Of a DNA stretch of 42,805 nucleotides, positions 42,759-42,805 are shown piece after piece. Positions within the stretch are counted from its first letter, which is position 1. Each line of letters opens with the position of its first letter. The stretch spans positions 1-42,805 of the forward strand of contig NZ_AJYQ02000114.1 in assembly GCF_000287055.2 (NCBI RefSeq), read 5' to 3'. Below the pieces are notes generated by a model that saw only the letters and a list, made by a program, of their open reading frames with translations, made no database searches and was not told the origin of the DNA. The DNA is from Vibrio genomosp. F10 str. ZF-129. Lineage in GTDB: Bacteria; Pseudomonadota; Gammaproteobacteria; Enterobacterales; Vibrionaceae. Both the position numbers and the translations under genes were made by a program.

Positions 42759-42805
42759 GGGCGTGTTGATCTTTTGAGCTGATTTTTGCAGCAACTTGAT
42801 GGGTA
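42759..42805 (+). mobile_element. IS-end-like sequence, cut by the window edge
   Basis: GGGCGTGTTGATCTTTTGAG and the following CTGATTTTTGCAGCA closely match the fragment at 33484. A full insertion sequence may begin here and continue beyond the window. No coding part is visible. Confidence 0.5.

Overview
The window looks like a chromosomal defence island of a gammaproteobacterium, most likely a Vibrio or a close relative. The reasons are two consecutive tRNA-Gly genes at the left edge, an intact IS3-group element, a Fur-box-preceded siderophore-interacting flavoprotein of the ViuB type at the right edge, and a fragment resembling a vibrio superintegron attC site. The assignment is inferred from gene content; no marker gene is present.

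Layout. Positions 1-121: the end of one tRNA-Gly and a complete tRNA-Gly(TCC). 176-1418: an intact IS3-group insertion sequence with a programmed frameshift site. 1430-2945: an unrecognised 328-aa gene, a relic of a second IS3-type end, and a small membrane ORF. 3052-14774: one long forward gene train. It starts with a palindrome, a ribbon-helix-helix protein and a 116-aa protein. Two successive motor triads follow, each made of a ZorA-like (MotA/ExbB) channel, a ZorB-like (OmpA-type) stator and an EH-signature protein, and then a third ZorB. The train ends with two small envelope-type genes whose frames are disrupted and a CARF-domain protein with a winged-helix-like tail. Most junctions are one-base stop/start overlaps (TAATG or TAGTG), so the core is certainly one translationally coupled unit. 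14893-21559: type I restriction-modification genes hsdR, hsdM, hsdS, with a strong terminator and a second hairpin between hsdR and hsdM. 21734-22081: a small secreted protein. 22277-32104: Druantia type III (druH, druE). 32639-34040: three small secreted or membrane proteins. 34125-37520: McrBC. 37621-40227: three genes downstream of mcrC (unknown, DUF4236-like, calcineurin-like phosphoesterase). 40228-40717: non-coding, with a two-tier hairpin and an attC-like half site. 40718-42632: reverse-strand methyltransferase and siderophore-interacting protein, then an IS-end-like sequence at the right edge.

How the genes may work together. At least four antiphage modules lie side by side: Zorya-like, type I R-M, Druantia III and McrBC. 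R-M and McrBC are opposite in target logic (unmodified versus modified DNA), so together they cover more phage. The Zorya-like operon is the unusual part. It has two ZorA channels with different tail lengths and three ZorB stators, two of them close paralogues, and two EH-signature proteins, but no ZorD helicase and no ZorE HNH nuclease. A CARF sensor closes the operon although no CRISPR array or cas gene is in view. I propose a double-motor Zorya variant, possibly under nucleotide-signal control, as the candidate undescribed system. The domain assignments come from motifs read by eye; the mechanism is inference.
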